This document shows positions 62,516 through 64,000 of a stretch of 64,000 nucleotides of DNA, in pieces (the stretch's first letter is position 1; each line of letters begins with the position of its first letter). A model generated the notes under the pieces. That model was not told the origin of the DNA. It did not search any database and saw nothing but the letters and a program-made list of their open reading frames with translations. Made by a program: the position numbers and the translations under genes. This DNA comes from Microlunatus capsulatus (lineage in GTDB: Bacteria > Actinomycetota > Actinomycetes > Propionibacteriales > Propionibacteriaceae), in the NCBI RefSeq assembly GCF_017876495.1, contig NZ_JAGIOB010000001.1, positions 62,001-126,000 of the forward strand, given 5' to 3'.

Positions 62516-63406
62516 ATGAGCACCATCGCCTTCATCGGGCTCGGCATCATGGGCGGCCCGATGGCCGCCCACCTCGTCCGCGCCGGCCACACCGTGCTGG
62601 GCGTCAACCGCAGCCCCGCGGCCGTGCAGCGCCTCGTCGAGGCGGGCGGCCGGGACGGCGGCGGTCTCTCCGCGGCGGTCCGCGAGGCCGACGTCGTGGT
62701 GACGATGGTCCCGGACTCCCCGGACGTCGAGTCGCTCGCGCTGGGCCCGGACGGGATCTACGCCCACGCCCGTCCCGGCACCCTGCACCTCGACATGTCC
62801 ACGATCCGGCCCGACGTGGCCGTCGCGCTCGCCGCGGCGGGCGCCGAGGCCGGGGTCCGGGTGCTCGACGCCCCGGTCAGCGGCGGGCAGGCCGGGGCGC
62901 AGGAGGCCACGCTCTCGATCATGGTCGGCGGCGACGCGGAGGCGTTCGAGGCCGCGCGGCCGCTGTTCGAGGTGGTGGGCCGCACCGTGGTGCACGTCGG
63001 CCCGGCCGGTGCGGGCCAGACGGTGAAGGCCGCCAACCAGCTGGTCGTCGGCGGCACCTACCAGCTGCTGGCCGAGGCGATCGTCTTCCTCCGCGCCCAC
63101 GGCGTCGACGACGAGGCCGCCCTGCGGGTGCTGGCCGGGGGACTGGCCGGCAGCACCGTGCTGGACCGCAAGGGCGCCAGCATGCTGGCCGGCACCTTCG
63201 AGCCCGGGTTCCGCGTCGACCTGCACCACAAGGACCTCGGCATCGTCACCGCCGCCGCCCGCGAGCAGGGCGTCGCCCTGCCCCTCGGCGCCCTGACCGC
63301 CCAGCTGATGGGCGCCCTCCGCGCCCAGGGCGACGGCGGCCTCGACCACTCGGCCCTGCTCCGCGGGGTCGAGCGGCTCTCCGGGCGCCCGGTCAGCGGG
63401 GACTGA
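62516..63406 (+). CDS. Beta-hydroxyacid dehydrogenase (tartronate-semialdehyde reductase type)
   Basis: A 296-residue enzyme with GLGIMGGPMAAHLVRAGH at residues 8-25 (Rossmann), DAPVSGGQAGAQEATLSIMVGG near 120 (substrate-binding DxPVSGG) and GAGQTVKAANQLVVGG near 165 (catalytic Lys). DLHHKDLGI near 240 is also conserved. This is the GarR/2-hydroxy-3-oxopropionate reductase group, which reduces tartronate semialdehyde to glycerate. In this cluster it could reduce the aldehyde released by the aldolase. It starts at ATG 62516 with GAGAGGAA upstream, 66 bases after the M24-fold gene. Confidence 0.9.
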   Translation: MSTIAFIGLGIMGGPMAAHLVRAGHTVLGVNRSPAAVQRLVEAGGRDGGGLSAAVREADVVVTMVPDSPDVESLALGPDGIYAHARPGTLHLDMSTIRPDVAVALAAAGAEAGVRVLDAPVSGGQAGAQEATLSIMVGGDAEAFEAARPLFEVVGRTVVHVGPAGAGQTVKAANQLVVGGTYQLLAEAIVFLRAHGVDDEAALRVLAGGLAGSTVLDRKGASMLAGTFEPGFRVDLHHKDLGIVTAAAREQGVALPLGALTAQLMGALRAQGDGGLDHSALLRGVERLSGRPVSGD

Positions 63407-63412
63407 GTCCGG

Positions 63413-63484
63413 CCCTTCGACAGGCTCAGGGAGCGGGGCCGCCCCGCGGCCTGACCCTGTCGAAGGCCCTCCGACGGCCTCAGG
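63413..63484. repeat. REP-like hairpin pair between convergent genes
   Basis: CCCTTCGACAGGCTCAGGG (63413-63431) and CCTGACCCTGTCGAAGG (63450-63466) form a 17-bp stem with one mismatch, its loop being the palindrome GCGGGGCCGCCCCGC. A further CCCTCCGACGGCCTCAGG half follows to 63484. It shares its core with 24260-24294 and probably terminates both convergent genes. Confidence 0.65.
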
Positions 63485-64000
63485 CTGCGGTGACCGCGAT
63501 CTCGACGACGGCCCAGGAGAGGGCCGGGAGCCGGACGGCGAGGCCGCCGTCGACCACGCTGGCGCCGTCCCAGTCGACCAGGCCGACGGGCTGGGCCTCG
63601 GCGCTGTTGACGCTGAAGCGGTCCCCGCCCTCGGGCGCGGCCAGCACCCGGGCCGACAGCACCTCACCGGGCACCAGGCCGCGCAGCGCCACGTCGACCT
63701 CGGCGTCCTCGGCCAGGCTGCGGTTGGCCAGGAACAGGGCCAGCCGTCCGCTGCCGGCGTCCCAGGTGCCGCTGACGTCGACCAGGTCGGCCTCGCCGTA
63801 GCGCGCCGTGGTGGCGCGGTCGGAGGTGACGGCGAGCCGCAGGATCTCCCCGGCGGCGGCGGCGGCCATGGCCGCGAAGGGGAAGAAGACCGTCTGGCGC
63901 CAGGCGGGCCCGCCCTCCTGGGTGCGGATCATCCCCAGCAGGTTGACCAGCTGCGCCTGGTTGGCGATCTTCACCCGGTCGCCGTGCCGCAGCAGCGAGC
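63480..64000 (-). CDS. GH51 alpha-L-arabinofuranosidase, C-terminal part (5' end outside window)
   Basis: The stop is at 63480-63482 and the frame stays open to the end of the window. The ~173 visible residues have RVKIANQAQLVNLLGMIRTQEGGPAW, the conserved GH51 end of the barrel (with the INxxQLVN-type strand), then a beta-sandwich domain (GRLALFLANRSLAEDAEVDVAL) closing with LPALSWAVVEI, as in intracellular arabinofuranosidases. It cleaves alpha-L-arabinofuranosyl side chains. The catalytic Glu pair lies outside. Convergent with the reductase gene, with a REP hairpin between. Confidence 0.85.
   Translation of the reverse strand, partial: SLLRHGDRVKIANQAQLVNLLGMIRTQEGGPAWRQTVFFPFAAMAAAAAGEILRLAVTSDRATTARYGEADLVDVSGTWDAGSGRLALFLANRSLAEDAEVDVALRGLVPGEVLSARVLAAPEGGDRFSVNSAEAQPVGLVDWDGASVVDGGLAVRLPALSWAVVEIAVTAA

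Overview
The window is about 64 kb of very GC-rich, gene-dense DNA from a Gram-positive actinobacterium. Evidence is the frequent GTG starts, a sortase-type wall anchor, mycothiol-dependent isomerase-fold proteins, Tat/lipoprotein sugar-binding proteins, an HicB-like/DUF4097/ABC-2 cassette and many leaderless-looking promoters (TAnnnT 5-7 bases before the start codon). A Propionibacteriales-like or Geodermatophilaceae-like soil or plant-associated organism would fit, but the genus cannot be fixed from this sequence. I saw no tRNA, rRNA, CRISPR array, insertion sequence or phage gene.

Layout. 1-5.0 kb: 3' part of a giant calcium-loop repeat surface protein with a sortase signal. 5.04-5.65 kb: a non-coding array of 160-bp tandem units built from hairpins. 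5.7-9.7 kb (minus strand): SGNH esterase, TetR regulator, glycerophosphodiester phosphodiesterase-like protein and SDR. 9.8-14.9 kb: a LacI regulator divergent from a sugar MFS transporter, a GH3 beta-glucosidase and a universal stress protein, with a 21-bp operator between. 15-32 kb: mostly housekeeping and accessory genes (mycothiol-isomerase-fold proteins, VOC protein, Gfo/Idh/MocA, two DHFR-fold reductases, methyltransferase, MFS, secreted ExeM-like nuclease with RTX repeats, DUF2200, serine hydrolase, DUF1707, DinB, alpha/beta hydrolase, FG-GAP protein, YitT-type membrane protein, TetR). 31.6-34.9 kb: ribbon-helix-helix regulator, DUF4097 protein and ABC-2 transporter. 35-36.7 kb: an accessory ClpP pair with a convergent XRE regulator. 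37-43.6 kb: DMT-like transporter, GT4 glycosyltransferase, lipase, patatin, LysR and SDR. 44-46.7 kb: secreted six-hairpin glycosidase.

47-64 kb is the most coherent region: a carbohydrate uptake and catabolism island. It holds a CUT1 ABC importer (binding protein and two permeases, no ATPase), a Gfo/Idh/MocA dehydrogenase, a GH106-type alpha-L-rhamnosidase, a KDPG-aldolase-like enzyme, an alpha/beta hydrolase, a LacI repressor, an extended SDR, an enolase-superfamily dehydratase, a Gfo/Idh/MocA-DUF6807 fusion, an M24-fold protein lacking most metal ligands, a beta-hydroxyacid dehydrogenase (tartronate-semialdehyde-reductase type) and the end of a GH51 arabinofuranosidase. Four near-identical LacI operators (consensus GAAARCGYTTYC) sit before its promoters. 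The inferred logic is release of rhamnose- or arabinose-containing plant oligosaccharides, import, oxidation to an acid, dehydration to a 2-keto-3-deoxy acid, aldol cleavage, and reduction of the aldehyde product. Two genes here appear to start at CTG in CTGA stop/start overlaps.
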